Source: Tissierellales bacterium
Lineage (GTDB): Bacteria; Bacillota; Clostridia; Tissierellales; Tissierellaceae
Direction: 5' to 3'
Assembly (NCBI GenBank): GCA_030146705.1
Contig: JASLBE010000044.1
Location: 62,001-126,000, forward strand
Length of the DNA stretch: 64,000 bases
The notes under the pieces were generated by a model. It did no database searches and was not told where the DNA came from. It saw only the letters and a list, made by a program, of their open reading frames with translations. The translations under genes and the position numbers were made by a program. Shown here piece by piece: positions 51,586 through 61,791 of this stretch. How positions within the stretch are numbered: the stretch's first letter is position 1; the number at the start of each line of letters is the position of its first letter.

Positions 51586-52563
51586 ATGAAAAGGAAAAGT
51601 TTAGTTGCTTTATTTTTAATTACAGTATTAAGTGGTTTATTACTAGTTGCTTGTGGCAATAAGGAGGACTCTAAGTCTTCTAGTGGTGGTTTCCAAATTG
51701 GAATTAACCAATTTACAGAACACCCTGCCCTAGACCAGGTCAGGGAGGGTTTTATCAAAGAGCTTGAAGAAATAGGTGGCTTTAAAGTAGACTTCATTAG
51801 TGCCCAAGGAGATATGGCCAATACAATTAGTATTTCTGAGAAGTTTGTGGCTGATAAAAAAGACTTAATATTTGCTATCGCTACCCCTTCTGCCCAATCT
51901 ACTAAGCAGGTTACAAGTGAACTACCAATAGTTTTTTCAGCTGTTACTGACCCTGTTGAAATTGGTCTTGTAGAAGACTTTAATAAGCCTGGTGGAAATA
52001 TTACAGGAACTTCTGATGAAAGTCCTATTGAGAAACAATTGGAATTATTTAAAATCCTAGATGAAAATATTAAGACTATAGGAATTATTTACAACACTGG
52101 TGAAATTAATTCACAGGTTCAAATTGAAAATGCTAAAAAAGCTGCCAAGGATCTTGGCTTAGAAATAGAAGCTATTGGGGTTAATAATATTAATGACATA
52201 GCCCAAGCTACTGATTCCTTAATAAAAAAAGTAGATGGTATCTATACCATAACAGATAATATGGTTGCTTCAGCTATTAACCTAGTGGCAGAAAAAGCCA
52301 CTGCCAATAATATCATAACCATTGGGGCTGAAGAGGCCCATGTAAAGGGTGGCATTTTAATGACTGATGGCCTATCCTACTTTGAACTAGGCAGGCAGTC
52401 TGCCCGTATGGTTAAGGAAATCCTAGTTGACAAAAAAGACCCAGCTAGTTTCCCTTGTGAAAAAGCTGAATCAACATCAAAAGTATATAACGAAAAAACC
52501 CTAAAGCAACTTGGGCTAGACATAAATAACCAAGCCTTTAAAGATGCCAATAGGATAGAATAA
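51586..52563 (+). CDS. ABC transporter substrate-binding lipoprotein (TrpX-like), Tyr T-box controlled
   Basis: A 325-residue paralogue of the preceding binding protein, lipobox LVAC (Cys about 23). It keeps the same blocks (IGINQFTEHPALDQVREGF, TISISEKFVADKKDLIFAIATPSAQS, IVFSAVTDPVEIGLV, GNITGTSD, GAEEAHVKGGILMTDGLSYFELGRQ). First gene of a complete binding protein-permease-ATPase operon. The Tyr T-box suggests tyrosine or broader aromatic uptake. AGGAGGAATTGAA site. Confidence 0.92.
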   Translation: MKRKSLVALFLITVLSGLLLVACGNKEDSKSSSGGFQIGINQFTEHPALDQVREGFIKELEEIGGFKVDFISAQGDMANTISISEKFVADKKDLIFAIATPSAQSTKQVTSELPIVFSAVTDPVEIGLVEDFNKPGGNITGTSDESPIEKQLELFKILDENIKTIGIIYNTGEINSQVQIENAKKAAKDLGLEIEAIGVNNINDIAQATDSLIKKVDGIYTITDNMVASAINLVAEKATANNIITIGAEEAHVKGGILMTDGLSYFELGRQSARMVKEILVDKKDPASFPCEKAESTSKVYNEKTLKQLGLDINNQAFKDANRIE

Positions 52564-52576
52564 AAGGAGAATTATT

Positions 52577-53449
52577 ATGAATGGACTTATACAGACTTCC
52601 ATAGAACAAGGGTTAATCTTTGCAATCCTTGGAATGGGCGTTTATCTTACAAATAAAGTTTTAAAAATGGCAGATTTATCAGTTGAGGGAAGCTTTCCCT
52701 TTGGAGCCTTTATTTTTGCTAAGTTTTTACTAATGGGAGTAAATCCTATACTTGCTAGTTTGCTAGCCTTTGCCTTTGGTAGTTTGGCTGGCCTTTTAAC
52801 AGCTATCTTTTTTACAAAGTTTAAAATAAACTCCCTCTTGTCTGGGATTTTAACTATGAATATTTTATATTCTGTAAACCTAAGAATAAATGATAAATCT
52901 AATATACCACTTTATAATCATGACTTAATATTTGACCTAGGCCCTAGGCTTTTAATCTTAATAATAATAGCCATCCTGGTTAAAATATTACTTGACCTAT
53001 TTTTAAAAACTGAGTTAGGTTACTTACTAGTTGCTACTGGAGACAACGAATCACTAGTAAAGTCCCTAGGACAAAATAGTGATAATTATAAGATCTTAGG
53101 TCTTATGCTTTCCAATGGATTAATAGCACTTTCTGGGGCTCTTATGGCCCAACTTCAAGGCTATGTAGACTCCCAAATGGGCAAGGGTACTTTAGTTGTA
53201 GCTCTTGCAGCCATAATAATTGGAGACACTATCCTTAGGAAGTCATCCCTAATTAAAAGTACAACTCGTGCTATTATAGGGGCTGTTATCTATAAGCTAA
53301 TTGGTGGATTTGCCATAGACCTAGGTTTAAAACCTACTGACTTGTCTGCTATAAATGCCATTATCGTAATAATATTTTTACTTTATAATAATTTTGCCGT
53401 AGATTTTTTAAATAGTTTAAAGGGAAAGAAAGGTGATAAGTATGCTTAA
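52577..53449 (+). CDS. ABC transporter permease (TrpY-like)
   Basis: A 290-residue permease of the BPD_transp_2/branched-chain type with about eight to nine membrane segments. Family marks: KVLKMADLSVEGSFPFGAFIFAK, INSLLSGILTMNILYSVNLRI and VALAAIIIGDTILRK. It overlaps the ATPase gene by eight bases. It is the only permease for both binding proteins in this region. Confidence 0.92.
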   Translation: MNGLIQTSIEQGLIFAILGMGVYLTNKVLKMADLSVEGSFPFGAFIFAKFLLMGVNPILASLLAFAFGSLAGLLTAIFFTKFKINSLLSGILTMNILYSVNLRINDKSNIPLYNHDLIFDLGPRLLILIIIAILVKILLDLFLKTELGYLLVATGDNESLVKSLGQNSDNYKILGLMLSNGLIALSGALMAQLQGYVDSQMGKGTLVVALAAIIIGDTILRKSSLIKSTTRAIIGAVIYKLIGGFAIDLGLKPTDLSAINAIIVIIFLLYNNFAVDFLNSLKGKKGDKYA

Positions 53450-54209
53450 GATTTCTAATTTAGAAAAAACATTCAATAAAAATACAGAAAATGAAGTCCA
53501 TGTTTTCCAGGGCCTTAATATAAGTTTTGAAAAAAATAAGTGCACTGCCATAATCGGATCTAATGGTTGTGGTAAGTCAACCCTTATGAATATTATTGGA
53601 GGAAGTATTCTTTCTGATAAAGGGGCTATTGAAATAAATGGTGTTGATGTTTCTAAGCTAAAAGAAGAAGAAAGATCTAGGTATATTGGTAGGGTTTACC
53701 AGGACCCTTCTATGGGGGTTTCACCATCCCTTACTATTTTAGAAAATATGGCCTTGGCTGATAAGAAAAATAAAAAATTTTCCCTAAGACCCCTGGTTAA
53801 TAAGAAAAAAATAGAGTCTTATAAGGAACTAGTAAGCCAGCTAGACCTAGGCCTAGAAAATTTAATGAATACTAAGGTTAAGTTTTTATCTGGTGGCCAA
53901 AGGCAGTCCCTGTCACTTATAATGGCTAGTATGAAGCATCCTGACATTCTCTTACTAGATGAACACACTGCAGCACTTGATCCTAAGACTTCCCATGTTG
54001 TTATGAATAAAACAAAGGACTTAATTGATAGGTTTGAAATGACTACTATTATGATCTCCCACAATATGAGGGATGCAATAAAGTATTCTGATAGGATTAT
54101 TATGCTGGACAAGGGCAGGGTTGTCCTTGATAAAAATAGTGATGAAATAAGGGAAGAAGACTTAAATAATATATATATAGAAAAATTAAACAAGGCTATA
54201 GCCATCTAA
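53442..54209 (+). CDS. ABC transporter ATP-binding protein (TrpZ-like)
   Basis: A 255-residue ATPase: Walker A GSNGCGKSTLMNIIGGS (about 38-54), LSGGQRQSLSLIMA (about 145-158), LLLDEHTAALDPKTS and ISHNMRDA. The ATG at 53442 follows AAGGTGATAAGT; the longer frame from a GTG at 53433 overlaps that site. The Walker B triplet reads DEH where most have DEP, which is usual in this subfamily. Operon end with a shared terminator. Confidence 0.94.
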   Translation: MLKISNLEKTFNKNTENEVHVFQGLNISFEKNKCTAIIGSNGCGKSTLMNIIGGSILSDKGAIEINGVDVSKLKEEERSRYIGRVYQDPSMGVSPSLTILENMALADKKNKKFSLRPLVNKKKIESYKELVSQLDLGLENLMNTKVKFLSGGQRQSLSLIMASMKHPDILLLDEHTAALDPKTSHVVMNKTKDLIDRFEMTTIMISHNMRDAIKYSDRIIMLDKGRVVLDKNSDEIREEDLNNIYIEKLNKAIAI

Positions 54210-54254
54210 ATAAAAAAGAAGTCCCTAGTTAAAAGGTGACTTCTTTTTTATTTA
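54207..54254. terminator. Bidirectional terminator
   Basis: 17-bp perfect arms (54207-54223 / 54238-54254) with a 14-nt loop. The arms contain the stop codons of both convergent genes (ATPase and ribH). Confidence 0.92.
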
Positions 54255-54710
54255 GATTACTTCCATTAGGTTTATCATCTCTATTAGGCTAAGGGCTGTA
54301 TCATAACCCTTATTTCCAGCCTTGGTTCCAGCTCTTTCTACTGCCTGTTCTATGGTATCAGTTGTAAGAACTCCAAATATAACTGGTTTTTCCAGGTCTA
54401 AAGAAACCTGGGCAACCCCCTTAGAAACTTCACTACAAACATAATCATAATGAGATGTGCTCCCCCTTATAACTGCTCCTAGGCACAGGACTCCATCGTA
54501 GTCCTTTCTAGCAAGTTTCTTTGCTGCAAGGGGAATTTCAAAAGCACCTGGAACTAAAACTAAGTCTATATTTTCTTCCCCTATTCCATGTCTCACTAGA
54601 CAGTCTTTAGCCCCATCTATAAGCCTAGAAACTATAAAATCATTAAACCTCCCTGCCACAATTGCAACCCTACTATTTTTTCCTATTAAATTTCCTTCAA
54701 TTATATTCAT
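54252..54710 (-). CDS. ribH: 6,7-dimethyl-8-ribityllumazine synthase
   Basis: The penultimate step of riboflavin synthesis. The 152-residue protein has [35 protein letters not shown] (about 47-60), [20 protein letters not shown] (catalytic His region, about 76-95) and a late [18 protein letters not shown]. Ten nt after ribBA; last gene of ribD-E-BA-H. Confidence 0.97.
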   Translation of the reverse strand: MNIIEGNLIGKNSRVAIVAGRFNDFIVSRLIDGAKDCLVRHGIGEENIDLVLVPGAFEIPLAAKKLARKDYDGVLCLGAVIRGSTSHYDYVCSEVSKGVAQVSLDLEKPVIFGVLTTDTIEQAVERAGTKAGNKGYDTALSLIEMINLMEVI

Positions 54711-54720
54711 ATTTTCCCCC

Positions 54721-55914
54721 CTATAATATATGGCTCATTCTTTCTTTTTTTGTATTTAAGTAAAATTCATTGGCCTTGTTACTTGGAATAATTATTGGAA
54801 GCCTTTCAGTAACTTCTATCCCAAACTTTTCTAGACCCTCTATCTTGTCTGGATTATTAGTCATTAACCTAACCTTGGAAATACCCAACCTTTCTAAAAT
54901 TTTACTGGCAATACTATAGTCTCTTAGGTCTGCTGGAAATCCCAGGGCAATATTTGCATCAACAGTGTCATACCCCCTATCTTGTAATTCATAGGCCTTA
55001 AGTTTATTTATAAGCCCAATTCCTCTTCCTTCCTGCCTTAAATAAACCAAGACCCCCCTTCCTTCCTTGGCAATATTTTCCATAGCTTTTTTGTATTGTT
55101 CTCCACAATCACACCTACTAGAACCTAGTCCATCACCTGTTAAGCACTCAGAATGAACCCTAGTTAAAACTGGACTAGTTCCTCCTATATCTCCCATAAC
55201 CAAGGCCAAATGATGGTCATTACTTAGCCTGTCTACAAAGCCTACTATTTCAAACTCCCCATACTTTGTTGGCATTTTAGCCCTTGTTACTAAGTCCATA
55301 TGGTTTTCCATTAACTTCCTATAGTCTATTAAATCCTCTATTGTTATAATTTTTATTCCATGCCTTCTACTAAATTCAAATAATTCTGGCAGCCTAGCCA
55401 TAGTCCCATCTTCATTCATAATTTCACAAATTACCCCAAGTTCTTTCAAGCCCGCCAGCCTCATTAAATCAACAGCTGCCTCAGTATGGCCTGGCCTTTC
55501 TAAAACTCCCTTATCCTTGGCCTTTAATGGAAAAATATGACCTGGCCTCCTATAGTCTTCACCAGTGGTTTCTGGGTCTAATAATTTTTTTATACTAAGG
55601 GCCCTTTCAAAAGCAGAAATACCAGTAGTTGTTTCTATATGGTCCACACTTACAGTAAAGGCAGTCTGGTAATTATCAGTATTTTTTTCAACCATAGGTC
55701 CTATTTCTAACCTTTCTAATAATTCACCACTACAAGGACTACAAATTAACCCCCTGGCATAACTGGCCATAAAGTTTATATCCTCTCCCCTTACTAGTTC
55801 TCCAGCCATTATTAAATCCCCTTCATTTTCACGGTCTGGATTGTCTACAACTATAAGCATCTTACCAGCTTTTATATCTTCAATTGCCTCATCTATCCTA
55901 TTAAATTTATACAT
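54721..55914 (-). CDS. ribBA: Bifunctional 3,4-dihydroxy-2-butanone-4-phosphate synthase / GTP cyclohydrolase II
   Basis: A 397-residue two-domain enzyme supplying both substrates for lumazine synthesis. RibB half (about 1-200): [55 protein letters not shown]. RibA half (about 205-397): [21 protein letters not shown] (Zn cysteines), [14 protein letters not shown] and [13 protein letters not shown]. The ATG at 55914 follows AGGAGGGTTTAT; the longer frame to 55938 lacks a site. Confidence 0.97.
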   Translation of the reverse strand: MYKFNRIDEAIEDIKAGKMLIVVDNPDRENEGDLIMAGELVRGEDINFMASYARGLICSPCSGELLERLEIGPMVEKNTDNYQTAFTVSVDHIETTTGISAFERALSIKKLLDPETTGEDYRRPGHIFPLKAKDKGVLERPGHTEAAVDLMRLAGLKELGVICEIMNEDGTMARLPELFEFSRRHGIKIITIEDLIDYRKLMENHMDLVTRAKMPTKYGEFEIVGFVDRLSNDHHLALVMGDIGGTSPVLTRVHSECLTGDGLGSSRCDCGEQYKKAMENIAKEGRGVLVYLRQEGRGIGLINKLKAYELQDRGYDTVDANIALGFPADLRDYSIASKILERLGISKVRLMTNNPDKIEGLEKFGIEVTERLPIIIPSNKANEFYLNTKKERMSHIL

Positions 55915-55924
55915 ATAAACCCTC

Positions 55925-56578
55925 CTATATAAAACCATTTTTACTTAATAAGTCCATTGTTACTTCTCCTTTTCCAGTAGCCCCATCTTTGTTTTTCCCT
56001 AAAAGTTTAGAAAGATACTTAGCAAGCATATCAACCTCTATATTTAAACTTGAACCTAGCTTCCTATCCCTTAAAACTGTTTCCTCCAAGGTATGGGGTA
56101 TTACAGAAACAGTAAAGCTTGACCTGGTTACATCAACAACCGTTAAACTTATTCCATCAAGACCTATAGACCCCTTCTCAACCACATAGTCCAAGATATC
56201 CTCCCTAGGCTTTACTGTATACCAAAGGGCATTTTTATCCTTTCTTAAGCCTACTACCTCCCCTGTAGTATCAATATGGCCACTAAGTAAATGGCCACCC
56301 AGCCTATCACCCAAAGCCAAGGCCCTTTCCAAATTAATCCTAGAGTTTTCCTTAAGGCTCCCTAGGTTGCTCCTAGACAAACTTTCTTTCATAATATCTG
56401 CCATAAAGTAGTCTAAACCAAGCCTAGTAACTGTTAGGCAAACGCCATTGCTAGCAATACTATCCCCTAGTTTTGTGCCCTTAAGTACTTTTTTACAGGC
56501 TATCTTGATTGAATATTTATCAGCCCTATTCTCAATGGCCATGACCCTTCCAACTTCTTCAACTATTCCAGTAAACAA
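55925..56578 (-). CDS. ribE: Riboflavin synthase alpha chain
   Basis: Dismutates two lumazines to riboflavin. The 217-residue protein has the two lumazine-binding repeats: FTGIVEEVGRVM...SIASNGVCLTV and GHLLSGHIDTTGEV...SIGLDGISLTVVDV. Start set to TTG at 56578, giving the usual L/MFTGIVEE beginning, with AGGAAGTGA provided by the end of ribD. An ATG at 56596 lies inside ribD and lacks a site. Confidence 0.95.
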   Translation of the reverse strand: MFTGIVEEVGRVMAIENRADKYSIKIACKKVLKGTKLGDSIASNGVCLTVTRLGLDYFMADIMKESLSRSNLGSLKENSRINLERALALGDRLGGHLLSGHIDTTGEVVGLRKDKNALWYTVKPREDILDYVVEKGSIGLDGISLTVVDVTRSSFTVSVIPHTLEETVLRDRKLGSSLNIEVDMLAKYLSKLLGKNKDGATGKGEVTMDLLSKNGFI

Positions 56579-56582
56579 AATA

Positions 56583-57668
56583 TCACTTCCTAACATAAGC
56601 TTCTAGGTAAAAATCCTCTGAAAGTTTTTCAAAATTTGTAAACTCTAACTTAAAACACTGGTCTATTTCCTTAACTCCTGATCCTCCAACAGGAGTTTTT
56701 GAACCTATCCCCCCCATTATTTTAGGAGCTATAAAAGTATAAACCTTATCCACTATGCCCTCCTTAAAGGCAGAAAAATTTACTTGGGACCCACCCTCAA
56801 TTAAAACTGAATCTATGCCCTCTTTTCCTAAAATTTTTAGGCCCTCCTTAAGGTCTAAGCCCTCTCCAGTAGCATTTATTTTAAATATCCTTCCTCCTAA
56901 AGCTTTTACAGCCTCCTCCTTAGACCCATCCACCTCTTTACTAGTAAAAATTATAGTATTCTCTGGGTTTTCCCTTAAAACTTTGGCATCTAAACTTATT
57001 CTAAGCCTAGTATCTAAAATTATTTTAATAGGGTTTCTCCCCTCTTCAAGCCTACAAGTTAGGCTAGGGTCATCCTTTATAACAGTATTTATTCCAACCA
57101 TTATCCCCATATACTTCTTCCTAAGCCTATGCCCAAGCTCTCTAGCCTCCTGACTTGTTATCCACTTGGACTTAAAATCTTCCGTAGCTATTTTCCCATC
57201 AAGGGTCATGGCAGTTTTAACAGCCACAAAGGGGAGCTTTTTTTCCATATATTTTATAAAAGTCTCATTTAGCTTCCTAGACTTATCTTCCAAGATACCA
57301 ACTTCAACTTCTATACCAGCAGACTTTAATATTGCTATTCCCCTACCCGCAACTTTTTCATTAGGGTCCTCCATACCAATGTAAACCCTCCTTATCCCTT
57401 CTTTAACTATCCTCTCAGCACAAGGGGGAGTCTTACCATAGTGGCTACAAGGCTCTAAGTTTACATAAAGGTCTGCCCCTTTAAGGTCTTCTTTTGCAGC
57501 CTCAATTGCATTTATCTCACTATGGTTGCCACCATAATTTTTATGATAGCCCTTTGCTATTATTTTCCCATTCTTAACTATAACTGTTCCAACCAGTGGG
57601 TTGGGATTTACCCTTCCCTCTCCTAGCCTAGCCAAATTAATGGCCTCTAGCATAAATTTTTCCTTCAT
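56583..57668 (-). CDS. ribD: Bifunctional diaminohydroxyphosphoribosylaminopyrimidine deaminase / reductase
   Basis: A 361-residue enzyme for the second and third riboflavin steps. Deaminase domain (about 1-145): GGNHSEINAIEAA and LEPCSHYGKTPPCAERI bind zinc. The usual HAE is HSE here, keeping His and Glu. Reductase domain (about 146-361): VKTAMTLDGKIATED, SKWITSQEARELGH, IMVGINTVIKDDPSLTCR and VLIEGGSQVNFSAF. First gene of the rib operon, downstream of the FMN riboswitch. Confidence 0.97.
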   Translation of the reverse strand: MKEKFMLEAINLARLGEGRVNPNPLVGTVIVKNGKIIAKGYHKNYGGNHSEINAIEAAKEDLKGADLYVNLEPCSHYGKTPPCAERIVKEGIRRVYIGMEDPNEKVAGRGIAILKSAGIEVEVGILEDKSRKLNETFIKYMEKKLPFVAVKTAMTLDGKIATEDFKSKWITSQEARELGHRLRKKYMGIMVGINTVIKDDPSLTCRLEEGRNPIKIILDTRLRISLDAKVLRENPENTIIFTSKEVDGSKEEAVKALGGRIFKINATGEGLDLKEGLKILGKEGIDSVLIEGGSQVNFSAFKEGIVDKVYTFIAPKIMGGIGSKTPVGGSGVKEIDQCFKLEFTNFEKLSEDFYLEAYVRK

Positions 57669-57686
57669 TATTTCACCCCATAAAAA

Positions 57687-57710
57687 TAAGCCCTGAAATT
57701 TCAGGGCTTA
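57687..57710 (-). repeat. 24-bp perfect palindrome between the FMN-riboswitch terminator and ribD
   Basis: TAAGCCCTGAAA and its exact complement meet with no loop. On the minus strand it ends 19 bases before the ribD start and is followed by a T-rich stretch. It may be a second termination hairpin or an RNA structure near the ribosome binding site. Confidence 0.55.
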
Positions 57711-57750
57711 AAAATATAAATAGCTAGGACAATTAATCATAATTATAAGA

Positions 57751-57786
57751 AACAAAAACCCTGAAATATTTAAAATATTCCAGGGT
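57751..57786 (-). terminator. FMN-riboswitch-controlled terminator
   Basis: CCCTGGAATATTT / AAATATTTCAGGG hairpin (one mismatch) followed by TTTTTGTTT on the minus strand, about 50 bases past the aptamer. Confidence 0.82.
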
Positions 57787-57834
57787 AAATAAACATAATT
57801 ATAGTCTAACTATAGTATACATATTTTCTTCTTT

Positions 57835-57930
57835 CATCCAGACTGTACTGTCGGCTTTGGAATCTAACCAAATCAACCATTAGGCTCGCGGGCTCTACCG
57901 CCGGTAGGGAATTTCACCCTGCCCTGAAGA
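57835..57930 (-). promoter_or_regulatory. FMN riboswitch (RFN element)
   Basis: On the minus strand the conserved blocks appear in order: TTCAGGGCAGGGTGAAATTC, CCTACCGGCGGT, AGAGCCCGCGAGCC, then GGTTAGATTCCAAAGCCGAC and AGTCTGGATGAAAGAAG. FMN binding turns off the downstream rib operon through the following terminator. Confidence 0.98.
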
Positions 57931-57960
57931 ACTATATTAAATTTTTATCTTTACAATTTC

Positions 57961-57988
57961 ATTATACAGATTAATAAATATTTGTCAA
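57961..57988 (-). promoter_or_regulatory. Promoter of the rib operon
   Basis: Consensus TTGACA (57983-57988) and TATAAT (57961-57966), 16 bases apart, about 30 bases before the riboswitch aptamer. Confidence 0.88.
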
Positions 57989-58023
57989 ACTTTTTTCTGA
58001 AATAAAATCCTAGCTAAACTTTA

Positions 58024-59310
58024 TTATTTTATGGCTTCCAAAGCTTCTAAATTGGCCTTTATAGTTCTTTCTATATCCTCCATTGAATGGGCCTCTGACA
58101 TAAACATACATTCAAATTGTGCTGGTGGAAGCATAATTCCTCTTTCTAGCATTTCTTTAAAATACCTAGCATAAAGTTTAGTGTCACACCTTTGCACATC
58201 ATCATAGTTTCTAAATTCTCCCTCGGCAAAAAATAGGGTCAACATATTTCTAAACCTAACAATTTCTGCCTTAATTCCAACTTTTTCTATATTTTCTCTT
58301 ATACCTTCCTCAAGAAGTCTAGCCTTATTAATCATCTGGTCATAAATATCCCTATTTCCATCTAAAATATTTAGTCCCCTTAGGCCTAGGTTCATTGCAA
58401 CTGGATTGCCTGAAAGAGTTCCTGCCTGATAAACTCCTCCTTCTGGAGAAATAATTTCCATTATCTCCCTCCTACCTGCATAGGCACCAACTGGCATTCC
58501 TCCACCTATTATTTTTCCAAAGCAAGCCATATCAGGAGTTATCCCATAAACTTCTGCTGCCCCACCATAGGATATCCTATAGCCTGAGATTACCTCATCA
58601 AAAATTAGTAGGGCTCCTTTTTCTTTTGTCAGGTCCCTAAGTCCTTGTAAAAATTCCTTGCTAGCAGGTATAAGTCCCATATTACCAGCAACTGGCTCTA
58701 AGATTACCCCAGCTATATCATCATCTTCTTCAAAAGTTTTCCTTACATCTTCCAAGTCATTATACCTGCAAACTATTGTATTTTCTACAATTGCCTCTGG
58801 CACTCCCAGGCTTGTTGGTACTCCATAGGTAATTGTTCCTGACCCAGACTTTACCAAAAGTGAATCATTGTGCCCATGGTAGCAACCCTCAAACTTAATT
58901 ATCTTGTTTTTCCCCGTAAAACCTCTGGCTACTCTAATAGCAGACATTGTAGCTTCTGTACCAGAGTTTACCATCCTAACCATATCTATGCCTGGATAGG
59001 ATTCTACCATTTTCTTTGCCATTTCAACCTCTATTTTTGTTGGAAGTCCAAAACTAAAACCTTTTTCAATTACTTCCCCAATTCCCTCCATAAGTCTTTC
59101 ATCATTATGGCCTAAAATGGCTGGTCCCCAGGAACCAATATAATCTATATATTCATTGCCATCTTCATCTTCAATCTTACTTCCATACCCCCTGGTTATA
59201 AAAACTGGACCAGTATCAACAGCCTTAAAGGCCCTAACAGGACTATTTACTCCACCTGGGATATATTTAACTGCTTCTTCAAAAATTTTCTTTGACTTAT
59301 CAAGCTTCAT
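58024..59310 (-). CDS. hemL: Glutamate-1-semialdehyde 2,1-aminomutase
   Basis: A 428-residue PLP enzyme making 5-aminolevulinate from glutamate semialdehyde. Marks: GGVNSPVRAFKAV, NSGTEATMSAIRVARG, LIFDEVISGYR (about 225-235) and the PLP lysine in CFGKIIGGGMPVGAYAG (about 260-276). Last gene of the tetrapyrrole cluster, 11 nt after hemB, with AGGAGGTATAAA upstream. No clear terminator follows before the rib promoter. Confidence 0.97.
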   Translation of the reverse strand: MKLDKSKKIFEEAVKYIPGGVNSPVRAFKAVDTGPVFITRGYGSKIEDEDGNEYIDYIGSWGPAILGHNDERLMEGIGEVIEKGFSFGLPTKIEVEMAKKMVESYPGIDMVRMVNSGTEATMSAIRVARGFTGKNKIIKFEGCYHGHNDSLLVKSGSGTITYGVPTSLGVPEAIVENTIVCRYNDLEDVRKTFEEDDDIAGVILEPVAGNMGLIPASKEFLQGLRDLTKEKGALLIFDEVISGYRISYGGAAEVYGITPDMACFGKIIGGGMPVGAYAGRREIMEIISPEGGVYQAGTLSGNPVAMNLGLRGLNILDGNRDIYDQMINKARLLEEGIRENIEKVGIKAEIVRFRNMLTLFFAEGEFRNYDDVQRCDTKLYARYFKEMLERGIMLPPAQFECMFMSEAHSMEDIERTIKANLEALEAIK

Positions 59311-59320
59311 TTTATACCTC

Positions 59321-60289
59321 CTATTTATTTAACTCTCTTGCAATTTCTTTTGCAAAATAAGTTATAATAATATCAGAACCTGCCCTCTTTAAAGATATTA
59401 GGGTTTCCATAATAACATCCTTGTCCATAAGCCCCTCTTCCACTGCCATTTTTAACATAGAGTATTCCCCACTAACATTATAGGAAACTATTGGAATATT
59501 AAACTCATCCTTGGCCCTCCTAATAATATCCATATAGGCCAGGGCTGGCTTAACTATTATAAGGTCGGCTCCCTCCTCAATATCATAGGCAATTTCCCTC
59601 ATAGCTTCATCACTATTATAGTAGTCCATTTGATAGGTCTTCCTGTCTCCATGGCTTGGAGCAGAATCAGCTGCATCCCTAAAAGGTCCATAATAATTAG
59701 AAGCATACTTAGCACTATAGGCCATAATTGGAGTGTTTTCATAGCCATTTTCATCTAAAATCTTCCTAATGTAGGCAACCCTTCCATCCATCATATCTGA
59801 TGGGGCAACCATATCACTGCCTGCCTTTACATGGCTTAGGGCAATTTTCCCTAGGTATTCCAGGGTCTTATCATTATCTACATCTCCATCATCAGTTAAA
59901 ATTCCACAATGGCCGTGGGATGTATATTCACACATACAAACATCTGTTAGGACATACATTTCTGGATATTTTTCCTTAATGGCCCTTGTAGCTTTTTGAA
60001 TAATACCATCAGCTGCAAAACCTGATGTCCCACACTCATCCTTATAGCCTGGTACTCCAAATAAGATTACAGATCCCACGCCTAGGTCTAAAAGTTCCCC
60101 TACTTCTTCTATAACTTTATCCACTGAAAAATGGTAAACATCCTTCATAGATGGAATTTCTTTTTTAATATTTTCACCCTCTACTACAAATAGTGGATAA
60201 ATTAAATCATCTTTAGAAAGATTGGTTTCCCTAACCATCTTCCTTATAGTTAAATTTTTTCTAAGTCTTCTACCTCTATTGAAATTCAT
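59321..60289 (-). CDS. hemB: Porphobilinogen synthase (5-aminolevulinate dehydratase)
   Basis: A 322-residue enzyme condensing two ALA. Zinc cysteines in [15 protein letters not shown] (about 115-129), the first Schiff-base lysine in [20 protein letters not shown] (about 189-208) and the second in [16 protein letters not shown] (about 240-255). The three-cysteine set indicates a Zn2+-dependent enzyme. Start lies 3 nt beyond the fused cobA-hemD stop with its AAGGAGGAG site inside that gene. Confidence 0.97.
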   Translation of the reverse strand: MNFNRGRRLRKNLTIRKMVRETNLSKDDLIYPLFVVEGENIKKEIPSMKDVYHFSVDKVIEEVGELLDLGVGSVILFGVPGYKDECGTSGFAADGIIQKATRAIKEKYPEMYVLTDVCMCEYTSHGHCGILTDDGDVDNDKTLEYLGKIALSHVKAGSDMVAPSDMMDGRVAYIRKILDENGYENTPIMAYSAKYASNYYGPFRDAADSAPSHGDRKTYQMDYYNSDEAMREIAYDIEEGADLIIVKPALAYMDIIRRAKDEFNIPIVSYNVSGEYSMLKMAVEEGLMDKDVIMETLISLKRAGSDIIITYFAKEIARELNK

Positions 60290-60291
60290 TC

Positions 60292-61791
60292 CTACTCCTC
60301 CTTAGTCATAGCCTGGATAATCCCATCAACTGTATATTCTTCAGCCTCTAAGTCTATATCATATCCTGACTCTTTTATTGTTTCCGTTGTTATAGGTCCT
60401 ATTGAAACAATCTGTCCTCTTTCTATTATACCACTATGGTCTTCACCTAAGATTTCTTTAAAGTTTTTAAAGGTTGAGGATGAAGTGAAAACTAAGGAAT
60501 AGTCTTCTAAATTTTCCAGTTTTTCAATTATCTCTTCCTTGGCTCCCTCATCTTTTAGGGTCCTATATATTACAACTTCTTTTACCTCTGAGATTTTCTC
60601 TAGGTCTCTTATTAGTTTTTCCCTAGCAATTTCAGCCCTTGGAACTAGGAGCCTACTATCCTCTTTAACCTCCCTCTTAAGGACATCAAATAAGTCTTCA
60701 GCCACATACTTATCTGGCATCAAGTCAGCCTTTAGTCCATACTCTTCCAGAGCCTCATAAGTTTTTGCCCCAACTACAGCTATTTTTAAGCCTGCTAGTT
60801 TCCTAGTATCATATCCCAAGTCAAAAAGTTCTTGGAAAAACACCCTAACCCCGTTTACAGAAGTTAAGACCAAGTAATCATATTGGTCAAGCCTATTTAT
60901 CTCTTCCTTAATCTCCTTATTATCACTTACCCTCTCTATCCTTATAGTTGGAAAAGAGATTACATTGGCTCCCAGTTCTCTAAACTTTTCAATAGTAGAC
61001 CTAGCAGCAGACCTTTCCCTAGTAATAACTATATTCTTACCAAATAAAGGCTTATTGTCATGGAACCTAAGCTTTTCCCTAAAGGCAACAACATCACCAA
61101 TTACAATCAAGGATGGAGGGGTTATTTTTTCTTCAATTGCCCTAGTATAAATATTTTCTAAATTACCAGTAACAACCCTTTGTCTAGTAGTTGTTCCCCA
61201 GTTAATAAGTGCAGCCTTAGTTGCCTTATCTTTTCCATACTTAATAAGTTCACTAGTTATTTTTTCCAGGTTTCCAACCCCCATTAAAAATACTAGGGTC
61301 CCCTTTAATTTTGCCAGGGCCTCAAAGTTAATCTCCTCACTATCGTCTTTTAAATGACCTGTAATAACATGAAAAGAAGTTGCAATCCCCCTTTGGGTAA
61401 TTGGAATTCCAGCATAGGCAAGTCCTCCTATTGCAGAAGTTATACCAGGAACCTCTTCGAATTCAATCCCCCTGTCATATAGGTACTCTCCTTCTTCTCC
61501 ACCCCTACCAAAAACATAAGGGTCTCCTCCCTTAAGTCTAGCAACAATATTTCCAGCCCTAGCCTCTTTATAAATTATTTCATTTATCTCATCCTGAGTC
61601 TTGGTATGGTGTTTTCCTGACTTACCAACATAAATATATTTAACACCCTCATCTAAGTCTTCTAAAAGTTCTGGGTTTACTAGCCTGTCATAAACAACAA
61701 CATTTGCTTCCTTTAAATACCTATAACCCTTTCTGGTTATAAGTCCTTCATCTCCTGGTCCTGCTCCTATTAAATATACTTTTCCCTTCAT
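60292..61791 (-). CDS. cobA-hemD: Fused uroporphyrinogen-III C-methyltransferase / uroporphyrinogen-III synthase
   Basis: A 499-residue fusion common in Clostridia. The N-terminal SUMT half (about 1-240) has [58 protein letters not shown] and [10 protein letters not shown] for SAM. The C-terminal HemD half (about 255-499) has [40 protein letters not shown] and [13 protein letters not shown]. It closes hydroxymethylbilane to uroporphyrinogen III and methylates it towards precorrin-2, so flux goes to siroheme or B12. It overlaps the hemC stop by one base (TAATG). Confidence 0.97.
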   Translation of the reverse strand: MKGKVYLIGAGPGDEGLITRKGYRYLKEANVVVYDRLVNPELLEDLDEGVKYIYVGKSGKHHTKTQDEINEIIYKEARAGNIVARLKGGDPYVFGRGGEEGEYLYDRGIEFEEVPGITSAIGGLAYAGIPITQRGIATSFHVITGHLKDDSEEINFEALAKLKGTLVFLMGVGNLEKITSELIKYGKDKATKAALINWGTTTRQRVVTGNLENIYTRAIEEKITPPSLIVIGDVVAFREKLRFHDNKPLFGKNIVITRERSAARSTIEKFRELGANVISFPTIRIERVSDNKEIKEEINRLDQYDYLVLTSVNGVRVFFQELFDLGYDTRKLAGLKIAVVGAKTYEALEEYGLKADLMPDKYVAEDLFDVLKREVKEDSRLLVPRAEIAREKLIRDLEKISEVKEVVIYRTLKDEGAKEEIIEKLENLEDYSLVFTSSSTFKNFKEILGEDHSGIIERGQIVSIGPITTETIKESGYDIDLEAEEYTVDGIIQAMTKEE

